A stretch of 64,000 nt of DNA, from contig CAJUDG010000012.1 in assembly GCA_910584745.1 (NCBI GenBank), positions 1 to 64,000 on the forward strand, written 5' to 3'. Within the stretch, counting starts at the first letter, position 1; each line of letters starts with the position of its first letter. This document shows positions 25,177 to 34,070 of this stretch, piece by piece. The notes beneath the pieces were generated by a model, which saw only the letters and a program-made list of their open reading frames with translations, did no database searches and was not told where the DNA came from. This DNA comes from an uncultured Eubacteriales bacterium (GTDB lineage Bacteria > Bacillota > Clostridia > Oscillospirales > Acutalibacteraceae). Position numbers and translations under genes: made by a program.

Positions 25177-26547
25177 ATGAGCGAGAACAAGATCCCCTAC
25201 AAGATCTATCTGGAAGAGAGCGAGATGCCGAAGTCCTGGTACAACCTGCGGGCCGACATGAAGAATAAGCCCGCGCCCCTTCTGAACCCGGGCACCCTGC
25301 AGCCCATGACAGCGGAGGAGCTCTCCGGCGTGTTCTGCCAGGAGCTGGTGAAGCAGGAGCTGGACAACGACACCCCGTTCTTTGAGATACCCGCGGAGAT
25401 AAGGGACTTCTACAAGATGTACCGCCCCTCTCCCCTGGTGCGGGCCTACTGCCTGGAGGAAAAGCTGCAGACCCCGGCGAAGATATACTATAAGTTCGAG
25501 GGCAACAACACCTCCGGCTCTCACAAGCTGAACTCCGCCATCGCCCAGGCCTACTACGCCAAGAACCAGGGCCTGAAGGGCGTCACCACCGAGACCGGCG
25601 CGGGCCAGTGGGGCACGGCCCTCTCTATGGCCTGCTCCTACCTGGGCCTTGACTGCAAGGTGTATATGGTCAAGTGCTCCTATGAGCAGAAGCCCTTCAG
25701 GCGCGAGGTCATGAAGGTCTACGGCGCGGACGTGACCCCCTCCCCCTCCGACACCACCAACGTGGGCCGGAAGATACTTGAGGAGTTCCCCGGCACCGGC
25801 GGCTCTCTGGGCTGCGCCATAAGCGAGGCCGTTGAGGTGGCCACTTCAACCGAGGGCTACAGATATGTGCTGGGCTCGGTCCTGAACCAGGTGCTTCTGC
25901 ACCAGTCCGTCATCGGACTTGAGACCAAGACTGCCATGGACAAGTACGGCATAAAGCCCGACGTGATAATCGGCTGCGCCGGGGGCGGCAGCAACTTGGG
26001 CGGGCTTATCTCTCCCTTTATGGGCGAAAAACTCCGGGGCGAGGCCGACTACCGCATCATAGCCGTTGAGCCCGCCAGTTGCCCCAGCTTCACTCGCGGC
26101 GAGTACCGCTATGACTTCTGCGACACGGGCATGGTCTGCCCCCTTGCCAAGATGTACACCCTTGGCAGCAGCTTCATCCCCAGTGCCGACCACGCGGGAG
26201 GCCTTCGCTTCCACGGCATGAGCTCGGTCCTCAGCCAGCTCTACGCCGACGGCCTGATGGAGGCCGTGTCCGTGAAGCAGACCGACGTGTTCAAGGCCGC
26301 CGAGGAGTTCGCCCGGGTGGAGGGCATCCTGCCCGCCCCCGAGAGCAGCCACGCCATCCTGGCCGCAGTGAACGAGGCCTTAAAGTGCAAGGAGACCGGC
26401 GAGGAGAAGACCATTCTCTTCGGCCTTACGGGCACAGGGTACTTCGATCTGGTGGCCTATGAGAAGTTCCATATGGGCGAGATGGTGAACACCATACCCA
26501 CCGACGAGGACATCAGAAAGTCCCTTGACAGGCTGCCGAAGGTGTGA
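25177..26547 (+). CDS. trpB: TrpB2-type tryptophan synthase beta-like PLP enzyme
   Basis: A 456-residue PLP enzyme of the TrpB2 class, longer than classical TrpB (about 400). The PLP Lys is Lys117 in NTSGSHKLNSA, and the phosphate loop is GCAGGGSNLGG. Long N-terminal and C-terminal extensions (ending EKFHMGEMVNTIPTDED) fit TrpB2. It would condense indole with L-serine to give L-tryptophan. No trpA or other trp gene is nearby, consistent with an indole-salvage role suggested for stand-alone TrpB2. The upstream T-box reads UGG, directly supporting a tryptophan function. ATG follows AAAGGATGAAGTAAA. Confidence 0.93.
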   Translation: MSENKIPYKIYLEESEMPKSWYNLRADMKNKPAPLLNPGTLQPMTAEELSGVFCQELVKQELDNDTPFFEIPAEIRDFYKMYRPSPLVRAYCLEEKLQTPAKIYYKFEGNNTSGSHKLNSAIAQAYYAKNQGLKGVTTETGAGQWGTALSMACSYLGLDCKVYMVKCSYEQKPFRREVMKVYGADVTPSPSDTTNVGRKILEEFPGTGGSLGCAISEAVEVATSTEGYRYVLGSVLNQVLLHQSVIGLETKTAMDKYGIKPDVIIGCAGGGSNLGGLISPFMGEKLRGEADYRIIAVEPASCPSFTRGEYRYDFCDTGMVCPLAKMYTLGSSFIPSADHAGGLRFHGMSSVLSQLYADGLMEAVSVKQTDVFKAAEEFARVEGILPAPESSHAILAAVNEALKCKETGEEKTILFGLTGTGYFDLVAYEKFHMGEMVNTIPTDEDIRKSLDRLPKV

Positions 26548-26862
26548 TTTTCCGGCGGCGATGTTGGTGGCCGGCAGGCCCCAAAAAGGGCGGAAACGCC
26601 CCCGAAAGGGCAGATTTCCCTAAGATTTTCTTACAAATTTATTAAATTCAAACATGTAGTGGACAAAAACCGGCCGGGCTACCAAATGCCCGCCGGTTTT
26701 CTCTGTTTTCCGGCGGTTTTTACCCTCTGCGGGGCCCGATATACCTTGAAAATACTGGAATCGGGGCAAAAAAGATTGCAATTTTGTAACCTTTCTGTTA
26801 TAATTAGGCCTGACGGGGGCCTTGTACCCCCGGGCAACTTTTTCTGGAGGTACATTTTCAAT
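26548..26862 (+). promoter_or_regulatory. Intergenic region: trpB terminator and promoter of the SLH gene
   Basis: No gene is seen. AAAACCGG...GGGC (26666-26679) and GCCC...CCGGTTTT (26688-26700) form a terminator. Further on, TTGCAA (26776-26781) and TATAAT (26799-26804), 17 bp apart, make a strong promoter about 60 bp before the next start. Confidence 0.7.
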
Positions 26863-29451
26863 ATGCGAATACGATGGATGAAGCTGCTTACGGCCCTGCT
26901 CATGGCGGTGCTGATGGCCGTCCTCCCCGTATGTGCCGTGGCACTGGAGGGGGCGGACTCGCAGGGTGCGGATGCCCTTTTGCAGCAGGAAGACGGTGAG
27001 GACTCTGGTGAACAGACTGAGAGCGAGCCGGAGGAGCCTTTCATAGAGGATGAAGACGTAATGGAAGATGAGAGCTCGGGCGAGCCCCAGGAGGAGACCA
27101 CCGTGGAGGAGGAAGCCTCTGCCCCGGCCCCCAGGGCGGCCCTTGCCAAGCTTAAGACCGGCGGCCACGAGCCGTATATGAACGGCCTTTCCGACGGGCG
27201 CTTCAAGCCCAACGCCACCATAACCCGGGCCGAGGTGGCCCAGGTCATGTACAACCTGCTGGAGACAAAGCCCGAGGGGGCCTCGGCCAGCTTTTCAGAT
27301 GTGTCAAGCCGCCACTGGGCCTATCCGGCCATCGCGGCCATGAGCACCCTGGGGGTCATGACCGGCCCAGAGGGCAAGTTCAGGCCCAACGACGCCATAA
27401 CCCGGGCGGAGTTCGTGGTGGTGCTCAGCAGGTGCTTCGACCTGGAGGAGGGCACCGCCTCCTTCCCGGACGTGCCCGAGGACTACTGGGCCCACGACGC
27501 CATAGCCGCGGTGCAGAAAAAGGGCTGGATAGCCGGGTACAGCAACGGCAATTTCGGGCCCGAGGACTCGCTGCAGCGCTGCCAGGTGGCCAGGATAATG
27601 AACAGCGCCCTTGAGCGCAGGGACGAGGATTTCGCCGCCGACAAGGACAGGCAGGAATTCTCCGACGTGTCAAAGTCCCACTGGGCCTTTGAGGAGATTG
27701 CCGAGGCCGCCGACCCTGTGGAGCAGCCCGACCCCCCCGCTCCCCCGGACCCGCCGGTGACCGGCGGCATAAAGGTGGGCTCTACGGTGCAGGTGAACTC
27801 TGACGACGGGCTCAACGTGCGGAAGGCCCCGGTGGACGGCGCCATAATTATGGCCGTGCCCGACGGCACGCTGCTGACGGTGACAGACATAAGTAAAGCC
27901 CCCTGGCTTGGGATAAAGACCCAGAGCGGCGTGTCGGGATACGTCCTTGGGGACTATGTGAAGCTGTACACCGGTGGGGGCGGCTCGCCCCAGAGCGGGT
28001 CCCTGTCCGCCTCAAGTCTCAGCATACGCCAGTACATGAGCGCCCGGCTGGACGCCACCGCGGGCAGCAACGTGAAGACCATGAAGTGGTCCAGCTCCAA
28101 TAACAGCGTGGCGAGAGTTGGCTATACCATCAACTACAGCGGCACCAAGCAGAGCGCCATAGTGTATGCGGGAAGCCCCGGCACGGCGGTGCTTACATAC
28201 TCGGACGGCGCGGGCAACAAGAAGGGCTCATGCACGGTGACGGTCACCGCGGCGGAGCCGGTGCGGTTTGCCTATCCCTCTGAGAGCATCGTGCAGAAGG
28301 GCTCGGCTTTCGACCTTATAGCCATTACCGACGGCAGCCGTGACGAGGTGCGCTTCGATATTGCCGGGGGGCCGGAGAGCGGCAGCTATACTACTTCCTC
28401 CTATACCTCGGAGAGCAACTCCTCTAAGCACGGCCTGCCTGTAAACAGCACCAGGGTGTTCAAAAAGAACGTGACCTTCAATAAGGCCGGAACCTATACT
28501 ATAAGGGCCTATTCCGCCAAGGGCGGATCTTATGCCGGCGAGTACAAGACCTTTACCGTGCAGGTGAAGGACTCCTTCAAATATACCGACGCCACAAGCG
28601 AGACCCGCAGGCTCAGCAGCCTTGGGATAAGGGAGATAAAGAACTTCGAGGGCGTTGTCCACGAGGTGGAAGACGACCGGCTGGTGGCCGGGAACCCCAC
28701 CGTTGGCTGCGGCTATGTGGTGGCAAGGGCCAACGACACCTTCTACAACAACCTGACGGACACCGAGGCTTACGCCCTGCTGGTGGAGAAGGCTGACGAG
28801 GGGGTCTATGCCCGGGCGGTTGAGAACTTCCGCAAGAAGCACAATATCAAGATGAGCCAGGCCCAGTTCGACGCGCTGGTAAGCTGGGTCTATAACGTGG
28901 GCACCGGCTATATCAGCCAGGGCGAGAGCGACGCGGCCAATATGATACTGAACATGGTGGCCCCGCCCAACGCCTCGGCCTCGAACCCCGTGTCGGGCGT
29001 TGTGAACACCAGCTCCAGCGGCAACCCCGCAGTGCTGTACGCCTTTACCGCCACAAACAGCCGGAAGCTCTCTACGGTGCCCAGAGGGACCTCATTGAAG
29101 ATTGTGGACGTGCGTGTGGTGCGCACGGACGAGAAGCAGCAGGTCTGGTATAAGACCAGCTATAACGGCAAGACCGGCTGGATAGGCTCCGGCTATGTGA
29201 AGCTAAACGGAAACCATCAGGTGGATCTGACCTATGCCGACTCCACCTCCCTTGCAACGGAGCTCCTGCTGTGGCATATAGCCGGGGGCGCGGTGACGCC
29301 CGGGCTCGTGTACCGCAGGCTGGCCGAATGTAAGATGTTCTTCTTCGGCAACTATGACGAGGGCAACTCCGCCGCCGCAGGGGCAAAGTACCACACAAAC
29401 ACCTATGGGTTTGTGTACCCGGAGCGCTGCGCGTATCTGGACAAGAGATAG
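26863..29451 (+). CDS. Modular SLH/SH3/GH24-like cell-wall protein
   Basis: An 862-residue secreted protein. In order: a signal peptide (residues 1-28), a Glu-rich acidic linker (about 29-90), SLH repeats (about 95-280, the last cut short after SKSHWAFEEIAEAA), an SH3b domain (about 303-370), an Ig-like BIG_2-type domain (about 375-470), and a further strand-rich domain. A phage-lysozyme-like (GH24) domain follows at about 585-705, then a second SH3b (about 720-785). The GH24 part has Glu596 in NFEGVV, an Asp nine residues on, and TVGCGYV. It probably binds and may cleave peptidoglycan at the surface. TGGAGG lies 12 bp before the ATG. Confidence 0.82.
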   Translation: MRIRWMKLLTALLMAVLMAVLPVCAVALEGADSQGADALLQQEDGEDSGEQTESEPEEPFIEDEDVMEDESSGEPQEETTVEEEASAPAPRAALAKLKTGGHEPYMNGLSDGRFKPNATITRAEVAQVMYNLLETKPEGASASFSDVSSRHWAYPAIAAMSTLGVMTGPEGKFRPNDAITRAEFVVVLSRCFDLEEGTASFPDVPEDYWAHDAIAAVQKKGWIAGYSNGNFGPEDSLQRCQVARIMNSALERRDEDFAADKDRQEFSDVSKSHWAFEEIAEAADPVEQPDPPAPPDPPVTGGIKVGSTVQVNSDDGLNVRKAPVDGAIIMAVPDGTLLTVTDISKAPWLGIKTQSGVSGYVLGDYVKLYTGGGGSPQSGSLSASSLSIRQYMSARLDATAGSNVKTMKWSSSNNSVARVGYTINYSGTKQSAIVYAGSPGTAVLTYSDGAGNKKGSCTVTVTAAEPVRFAYPSESIVQKGSAFDLIAITDGSRDEVRFDIAGGPESGSYTTSSYTSESNSSKHGLPVNSTRVFKKNVTFNKAGTYTIRAYSAKGGSYAGEYKTFTVQVKDSFKYTDATSETRRLSSLGIREIKNFEGVVHEVEDDRLVAGNPTVGCGYVVARANDTFYNNLTDTEAYALLVEKADEGVYARAVENFRKKHNIKMSQAQFDALVSWVYNVGTGYISQGESDAANMILNMVAPPNASASNPVSGVVNTSSSGNPAVLYAFTATNSRKLSTVPRGTSLKIVDVRVVRTDEKQQVWYKTSYNGKTGWIGSGYVKLNGNHQVDLTYADSTSLATELLLWHIAGGAVTPGLVYRRLAECKMFFFGNYDEGNSAAAGAKYHTNTYGFVYPERCAYLDKR

Positions 29452-29526
29452 GACGCTCCCCTTTGGAGCACATATTATTGGGTAATCTTAATTTATAATA
29501 TAAGCTATTATCACCGTTCATATAGC

Positions 29527-29555
29527 GGGCCCCTGAGCAGTCAGGGGCCCTTTTT
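29527..29555 (+). terminator. Terminator of the SLH/GH24 gene
   Basis: GGGCCCCTGA (29527-29536) and TCAGGGGCCC (29541-29550) form a 10-bp stem with a 4-nt loop, followed by five T. Confidence 0.85.
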
Positions 29556-29655
29556 GCAGGGCGGCCGTCACCATGGGACTTGCCCCGGCATAGGATAACG
29601 TATAGCGAGCCCGCCCAAGGCTGGCTTTGCTATAGTAATAAAAACTGAGGTGATA

Positions 29656-29886
29656 ATGATGGGCAAGCCTGTTATCCTGCTGAGCTCCGTCACCTACGCC
29701 ATGAAGGGCCGCGACCTGCTGTCGCGGCAGGGGATCCCGGCCTATGTGGAGCGCATACCCCCCAGCAATTCTTCCGGCTGCGGCTATGGGCTATATGTGC
29801 CCCACGGCGCGGATCAGGCGCAGAGGATACTCAGCGAGAACGGGATAAAGATACTGGGCCGCCTTGAACAGGAGGCGGCCCCATGA
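29656..29886 (+). CDS. DUF3343 protein (putative Se/S carrier-like)
   Basis: A 76-residue protein of the DUF3343 family, which comparative genomics associates with selenium-dependent molybdenum hydroxylases and SelD/YedF-type genes. It begins with a strand-helix (VILLSSVTYAMKGRDLLSRQG) and contains the SSGCGYGLYVP motif with a conserved Cys that could carry sulfur or selenium. The ATG at 29656 follows GAGGTGATA; nearby ATG 29659 and GTG 29650 are alternatives. It overlaps the cysteine-desulfurase gene by 4 bp, supporting a shared role. Confidence 0.78.
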   Translation: MMGKPVILLSSVTYAMKGRDLLSRQGIPAYVERIPPSNSSGCGYGLYVPHGADQAQRILSENGIKILGRLEQEAAP

Positions 29887-31031
29887 ACGGCGGCATGATA
29901 TACCTTGACAACTCCGCCACCACCTATCCGAAGCCCCAGAGCGTGGTCCAGGCCATGTCCCGGGCCGTGGTGCGGTACGGCGCTAACCCGGGCCGGGGCG
30001 GCTTTGAGATGAGCGTGCTCACAGGCCAGGCGGTGTACCGCTGCCGTAAGAGCGTGGCGGCGCTTTTCGGGGCCCCGGGGCCCGAGTGCGTGGTGTTCCT
30101 CTCCAACTGCACCGGGGCGCTGAACCTGGTGATGAAGGGGACCCTGAAGGCCGGGGACCACGTGGTGGTCTCTGACATGGAGCATAACGCCGTCATGCGC
30201 CCACTTGAGGCCCTGAAGGGGCGGGGGATAACCTACTCCGTGGCGGAGGTGGTGCCAGGGGACAACGACGCCACCCTGGACGCCTTCAGAAAGGCCATGA
30301 ACCCAAAGACAAAGCTCTTGGTCTGCACCCAGGCATCAAACGTCTTCGGGGTGCGGGTCCCGGTGGAGCGCCTCTCCGCCCTCTGCCACCAGTACGGCGC
30401 GAAGATATGTGTGGACGCGGCCCAGTCAGCGGGGGTGGTGCCCATAAACATTGCGGACAGCGGCATTGACTATCTCTGCTGCGCCGGGCATAAGGGGCTC
30501 TACGGCCCTATGGGCGTGGGCATCCTTGTGCTGCGGGACCCAGAGGACAAGTTGGAGACTCTGATAGAGGGGGGCACCGGCACCCAGTCCAGAAGCCTTC
30601 TGCAGCCCGACGACCCGCCGGAGCGGTATGAGGCGGGCACCATCAACGTGCCGGGGATCATCGGGCTCTCCGCCGGGGTGGACTTCGTGGCCGGGAAAGG
30701 GCCGGAGAACATCTACCGGGAGGAGATGGGCAAGGCCGCGTACCTGCACCGGGCGCTGTCGGGGATAAAAAAGGTGAAGCTCTACACCCCCGAGCCCAGG
30801 GCCCCCTGGTATGTGCCGGTGCTGTCCTTCAACGTGGGGGATATCCCCAGCGAGGAGGCGGGCGCGTATCTTGCGAAGCGGGGTATTGCCGTGCGCTGCG
30901 GGCTGCACTGCGCCCCCTTCGCCCATAAAAAGTTTGGGACAGAGGAGTCCGGCACGGTGCGGGCCTCGGTGTCCGTGTTCACAAGGCGGCATGAGCTGGA
31001 CGCTCTGGCCATGGCCGTCTCAAAAATATAG
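29883..31031 (+). CDS. Class V aminotransferase, cysteine desulfurase family
   Basis: A 382-residue PLP enzyme of the SufS/NifS-like clade often annotated as EF2568-type cysteine desulfurase. The N-terminal IYLDNSATTYPKP, the PLP Lys in CCAGHKGLYGPMG and the active-site Cys in RCGLHCAPFAHK are all visible. It would abstract sulfur from cysteine (or selenium from selenocysteine) onto its Cys. The 4-bp overlap with the DUF3343 gene suggests DUF3343 accepts the chalcogen. No SufU/IscU scaffold is adjacent, so general Fe-S assembly is less likely than a dedicated pathway. Confidence 0.85.
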   Translation: MNGGMIYLDNSATTYPKPQSVVQAMSRAVVRYGANPGRGGFEMSVLTGQAVYRCRKSVAALFGAPGPECVVFLSNCTGALNLVMKGTLKAGDHVVVSDMEHNAVMRPLEALKGRGITYSVAEVVPGDNDATLDAFRKAMNPKTKLLVCTQASNVFGVRVPVERLSALCHQYGAKICVDAAQSAGVVPINIADSGIDYLCCAGHKGLYGPMGVGILVLRDPEDKLETLIEGGTGTQSRSLLQPDDPPERYEAGTINVPGIIGLSAGVDFVAGKGPENIYREEMGKAAYLHRALSGIKKVKLYTPEPRAPWYVPVLSFNVGDIPSEEAGAYLAKRGIAVRCGLHCAPFAHKKFGTEESGTVRASVSVFTRRHELDALAMAVSKI

Positions 31032-31055
31032 GCGGGCCGCAGCAGCAGCTGCGGC

Positions 31056-31090
31056 GGGGCTGTAGCTGCCGCTACAGCCCCAGCTTTATT
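31056..31090 (+). terminator. Terminator after the desulfurase gene
   Basis: GGGGCTGTAGC (31056-31066) and GCTACAGCCCC (31071-31081) form a perfect 11-bp stem with a 4-nt loop. The T-run is interrupted (CTTTATT). Confidence 0.65.
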
Positions 31091-31150
31091 AAAGAACTGT
31101 AAAACTTTGGCCCGTTCTGACAAAAAAGCCTTTTCTTTAACCGGCCGTTG

Positions 31151-31159
31151 TGATAAAAT
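31151..31159 (+). promoter_or_regulatory. Extended -10 promoter element for cdaA
   Basis: TGA followed by TAAAAT (31154-31159), 40 bp before the cdaA start. No good -35 at standard spacing. Confidence 0.45.
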
Positions 31160-31198
31160 AGGTAAGGTATAAATCAAGGAAGCGAGGAACCGGAACAT

Positions 31199-32092
31199 AT
31201 GGAAAGCTTCATAGATACTGTCACCCGGACGGGAGGGACCGTGCTGGACCTGTTAAGGCGGTTCTCGTTTAAGGACGCAATAGACGTGGCCATAGTCACC
31301 CTGCTGCTGTACGCGCTTATAAAGCTGGTGCGGGACACCCGGGCCGGGCAGCTGGTAAAGGGGATAATCCTCCTGGTGGCGCTGTACCTTCTGTCCTTCT
31401 ACGGGGACCTCCTGATGCTCAACAGCATACTGAGGGCGTTTCTGCAGTCCACCGTGATAATGGTGGTGATACTGTTCCAGCCGGAGATACGAAAGGCTCT
31501 GGAGCAGGTGGGCCACAGCAAGGCTGTCCAGTCCATAACCAGCAACCTCGGGGGAAAGAGCCGGGACGGCTCTGAGACCCGGGCGGCTATAGAGGGAGTC
31601 GTAGAGGCCACGGCCATATTGCAGCAGCTTAGGATGGGGGCGCTTATCGTCTTCGAGCGGCAGACAAAGCTTGGGGAGATAATCTCCACGGGCACACTGG
31701 TGGACGCGGGGCCCTCCGGCCAGCTTATAGCGAACATATTCTTCAATAAGGCCCCTTTGCACGACGGGGGCATGATAATCCGGGGGGGCCGGGTATGCGC
31801 CGCAGGGTGCATACTCCCCCTTACCGCCAGCGACAGCGTCTCGGCGGAGCTTGGCACCCGGCACAGGGCTGCCATCGGCATGAGCGAGAACTCAGACGCG
31901 GTGGTGGTGGTGGTCTCTGAGGAGACCGGGCAGATATCCATCGCCGTGGGGGGAAAGCTTACAAGGAATTATAACCGGCTGACCCTTTCGGAGACCCTTT
32001 CGGCGGAGCTTATCGGTGAGACTGACGCCGCCCAGGGCAGCGGGCTCCTTGGAAGGCTGGGACTGAGCAAAGGCAAAAAGGGCGGGAGGTGA
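31199..32092 (+). CDS. cdaA: Diadenylate cyclase CdaA
   Basis: A 297-residue membrane-anchored enzyme making c-di-AMP from two ATP. Three N-terminal hydrophobic segments (about residues 20-90) precede the DAC domain. The GTRHRAAIGMSE motif is intact. The usual DGA motif reads DGG here (LHDGGMIIRGG), a mild Ala-to-Gly change that keeps the Asp. The gene is directly followed by cdaR, as in most Firmicutes, though glmM is not next in line here. AGCGAGGAACCGGAACAT precedes the ATG. Confidence 0.93.
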   Translation: MESFIDTVTRTGGTVLDLLRRFSFKDAIDVAIVTLLLYALIKLVRDTRAGQLVKGIILLVALYLLSFYGDLLMLNSILRAFLQSTVIMVVILFQPEIRKALEQVGHSKAVQSITSNLGGKSRDGSETRAAIEGVVEATAILQQLRMGALIVFERQTKLGEIISTGTLVDAGPSGQLIANIFFNKAPLHDGGMIIRGGRVCAAGCILPLTASDSVSAELGTRHRAAIGMSENSDAVVVVVSEETGQISIAVGGKLTRNYNRLTLSETLSAELIGETDAAQGSGLLGRLGLSKGKKGGR

Positions 32093-32097
32093 AGGCC

Positions 32098-33531
32098 GTG
32101 AACACGAGAAGGAACAGCGAGGAACAGGACCGCGGGCAGGAGCGGCAGAAGCGCCGGTTCAGGCTCTCGGGGCTTATATACCACAACAGCTTTGTCCTGG
32201 TCTGCTCTTTTATAGCGGCGCTGGTGGGCTGGTTCATCACCGCCGCGGGCAGCAGCGACCTGAACCGCACGGTCTATGACGTGCCCATAGAGTTCACCCT
32301 CTCCCCCGAGGCCCAGGCCGACGGCCTGAGGGTATGGGGCTCCAGCTATCAGACGGTGGACATAGAGGTCTCGGGCAGCACCATTATCACCTCAAAGCTC
32401 TCGGCGGAGGACTTCGAGGTGACGGCGGCCCTTAGCCCCACCTCCACGAAGCTTACCGGCAATACCACCCAGAAGGCCACGGCCCAGGTGCGCGTGGCGA
32501 AAAAATCCACCTACTCCGACTATGAGGTGGTCTCAATGAGCCCCGAGGAGATAACCCTGGAATATGACCGCTATAAAGAGGTGGCCCTGACTATAGAGAA
32601 CCAGATAACCTTTACCGTGGGCACCGGGTTCTATCCGGGCACACCGGTGCTGTCCGAGGAGAAGGTCACCATCAGCGGGCCAGAGTCCTCGGTGAACAAG
32701 ATAAGCCGGGCGGCTGTGGTGTACAATATGGACAGCACCCTTCGGGAAAATGAAGAGCTCACCTGCCCGGTGCGGCTGTATGACCAGGACGGCCAGGAGG
32801 TCAGGGATACGGCCGGGATGTACCTTACAATGGACGTGGACGCGGTGCAGGTCACCGTGCCGGTATACCCCAAGAAGACCGTGCCCGTGGTGGTGACCCT
32901 GGCCCACAGGCCCGCCCAGTTCTCCGACAGCCGCATTACCGTAGAGCCCGAGAGCATAGACCTTGCGGGCTCTACCGAGGCTCTCGGCGGGGTCTCTGAG
33001 ATACGCATGGACAATATCCTGGACTTTGCGGAGCTTGATTTGAGCCGCGGAACCGTGACCCAGAGCTTTGAGATACCCATACCCCCCAACACCAGGGACA
33101 TCACCAACTCCGGCAGCAATACCATCAGCCAGGTGAAGGTGACCGTCAATCTTAACGGTTATAAGCAGCAGACTGTCACTGTGCCCGAGGACAATATCCA
33201 GGTGATAAACGGCCCCGCCGGAGAGTTTACCGCCCAGCTCATCTCAAGGACCCTTGAGATCACGGTGGCCGGGCCCGAGGCACAGGTGAACAAGCTGACC
33301 GGGGATTCGGTGATGGTGCAGGCGGATATGAGCAACGTGACGGCAAGCTCCGGCAGCGTGGACGTGCCGGTAACAGTCAGCATACCGGGCTCGGCAGGCG
33401 AGGCCTGCTGGGTCCTGGGGAACTATACCATGGCCGTGACCATCGGCAGCGCCCAGAACGCCATGGCACAGAACGAGCCCCCCCCCAAGAACTCCGCCGG
33501 AGGGCTGGCGGCCACACCGCCCTCTGACTAG
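32098..33531 (+). CDS. cdaR: CdaR/YbbR-domain membrane protein, regulator of CdaA
   Basis: A 477-residue protein with a short cytoplasmic Arg/Glu-rich N-terminus, one membrane helix (FVLVCSFIAALVGWFIT), and an extracytoplasmic region made of about four YbbR repeats (for example DVPIEFTLSPEAQADGL and VPVYPKKTVPVVVTL). YbbR/CdaR proteins interact with CdaA and tune c-di-AMP synthesis. The GTG at 32098 is chosen because GGGAGG lies eight bases upstream; an overlapping GTG at 32089 would leave no ribosome site. Confidence 0.88.
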   Translation: MNTRRNSEEQDRGQERQKRRFRLSGLIYHNSFVLVCSFIAALVGWFITAAGSSDLNRTVYDVPIEFTLSPEAQADGLRVWGSSYQTVDIEVSGSTIITSKLSAEDFEVTAALSPTSTKLTGNTTQKATAQVRVAKKSTYSDYEVVSMSPEEITLEYDRYKEVALTIENQITFTVGTGFYPGTPVLSEEKVTISGPESSVNKISRAAVVYNMDSTLRENEELTCPVRLYDQDGQEVRDTAGMYLTMDVDAVQVTVPVYPKKTVPVVVTLAHRPAQFSDSRITVEPESIDLAGSTEALGGVSEIRMDNILDFAELDLSRGTVTQSFEIPIPPNTRDITNSGSNTISQVKVTVNLNGYKQQTVTVPEDNIQVINGPAGEFTAQLISRTLEITVAGPEAQVNKLTGDSVMVQADMSNVTASSGSVDVPVTVSIPGSAGEACWVLGNYTMAVTIGSAQNAMAQNEPPPKNSAGGLAATPPSD

Positions 33532-33547
33532 GGGAGGATAGGATGAT

Positions 33548-33733
33548 ATGGACGTGCGGGCTGGCGATCGCTTACAGATGAAGAAGGACCACCCCTGCGG
33601 CAGCCGGGAGTTCCTGGTGCTGCGAGCGGGGATGGATTTCAAGCTCAGGTGCCTGGGATGCAGCCGGGAGGTCATGGTCCCCAGGCGCAAGATAGAGAAG
33701 AATATTAAGAAGATAATCCGAGAAGGTGAATAA
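33548..33733 (+). CDS. DUF951 family protein
   Basis: A 61-residue basic protein of the DUF951 family, small and common in Firmicutes. Conserved points are GDRLQMKKDHPCGSREF near the start and the CLGCSREVMVPR zinc-ribbon-like segment. Together with the HPCG Cys these could bind a metal. The function is unknown. It follows cdaR by 16 bp and immediately precedes the monooxygenase gene, so it is probably part of the cdaA transcript. Confidence 0.85.
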   Translation: MDVRAGDRLQMKKDHPCGSREFLVLRAGMDFKLRCLGCSREVMVPRRKIEKNIKKIIREGE

Positions 33734-33734
33734 T

Positions 33735-34061
33735 TTGGCAATCACTGTCAACATATACTATAAAGGACAGAACGGCAGCGCCGGGGACTTTGCCCGGGAG
33801 ATGACAGAGACCGGCGTTGTGGACCGTATCCGCGCCGAGGAGGGAAACCTTCGGTATGAGTATTTCATGCCGCTGGAGGACCCGGAGACGGTGCTGCTCA
33901 TCGACAGCTGGCGGGACCAGGCGGCCATCGACGCCCACCACGCCACGCCCATGATGGACGAGATAACCCGGCTGCGGGAAAAGTATGACCTGCACATGCG
34001 GGTGGAGCGCTATGTCGAGGGCGGCGTGCCCGAGAGCGACGCCGCGTTTCTGCGGGAGTGA
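33735..34061 (+). CDS. Antibiotic biosynthesis monooxygenase (ABM/YgiN-like) domain protein
   Basis: A 108-residue dimeric alpha-beta-barrel-type protein. The ABM pattern is visible: an opening strand ITVNIYYK, the EGNLRYEYFMPLEDPETVLLID core, and WRDQAAIDAHHATPMMDEI, where a conserved His sits on the helix. YgiN-like relatives oxidise quinols or act on reactive aromatics. The TTG at 33735 follows AGAAGG by eight bases; a GTG at 33726 is possible. Substrate unknown. Confidence 0.75.
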   Translation: MAITVNIYYKGQNGSAGDFAREMTETGVVDRIRAEEGNLRYEYFMPLEDPETVLLIDSWRDQAAIDAHHATPMMDEITRLREKYDLHMRVERYVEGGVPESDAAFLRE

Positions 34062-34070
34062 GGAGAGCAG

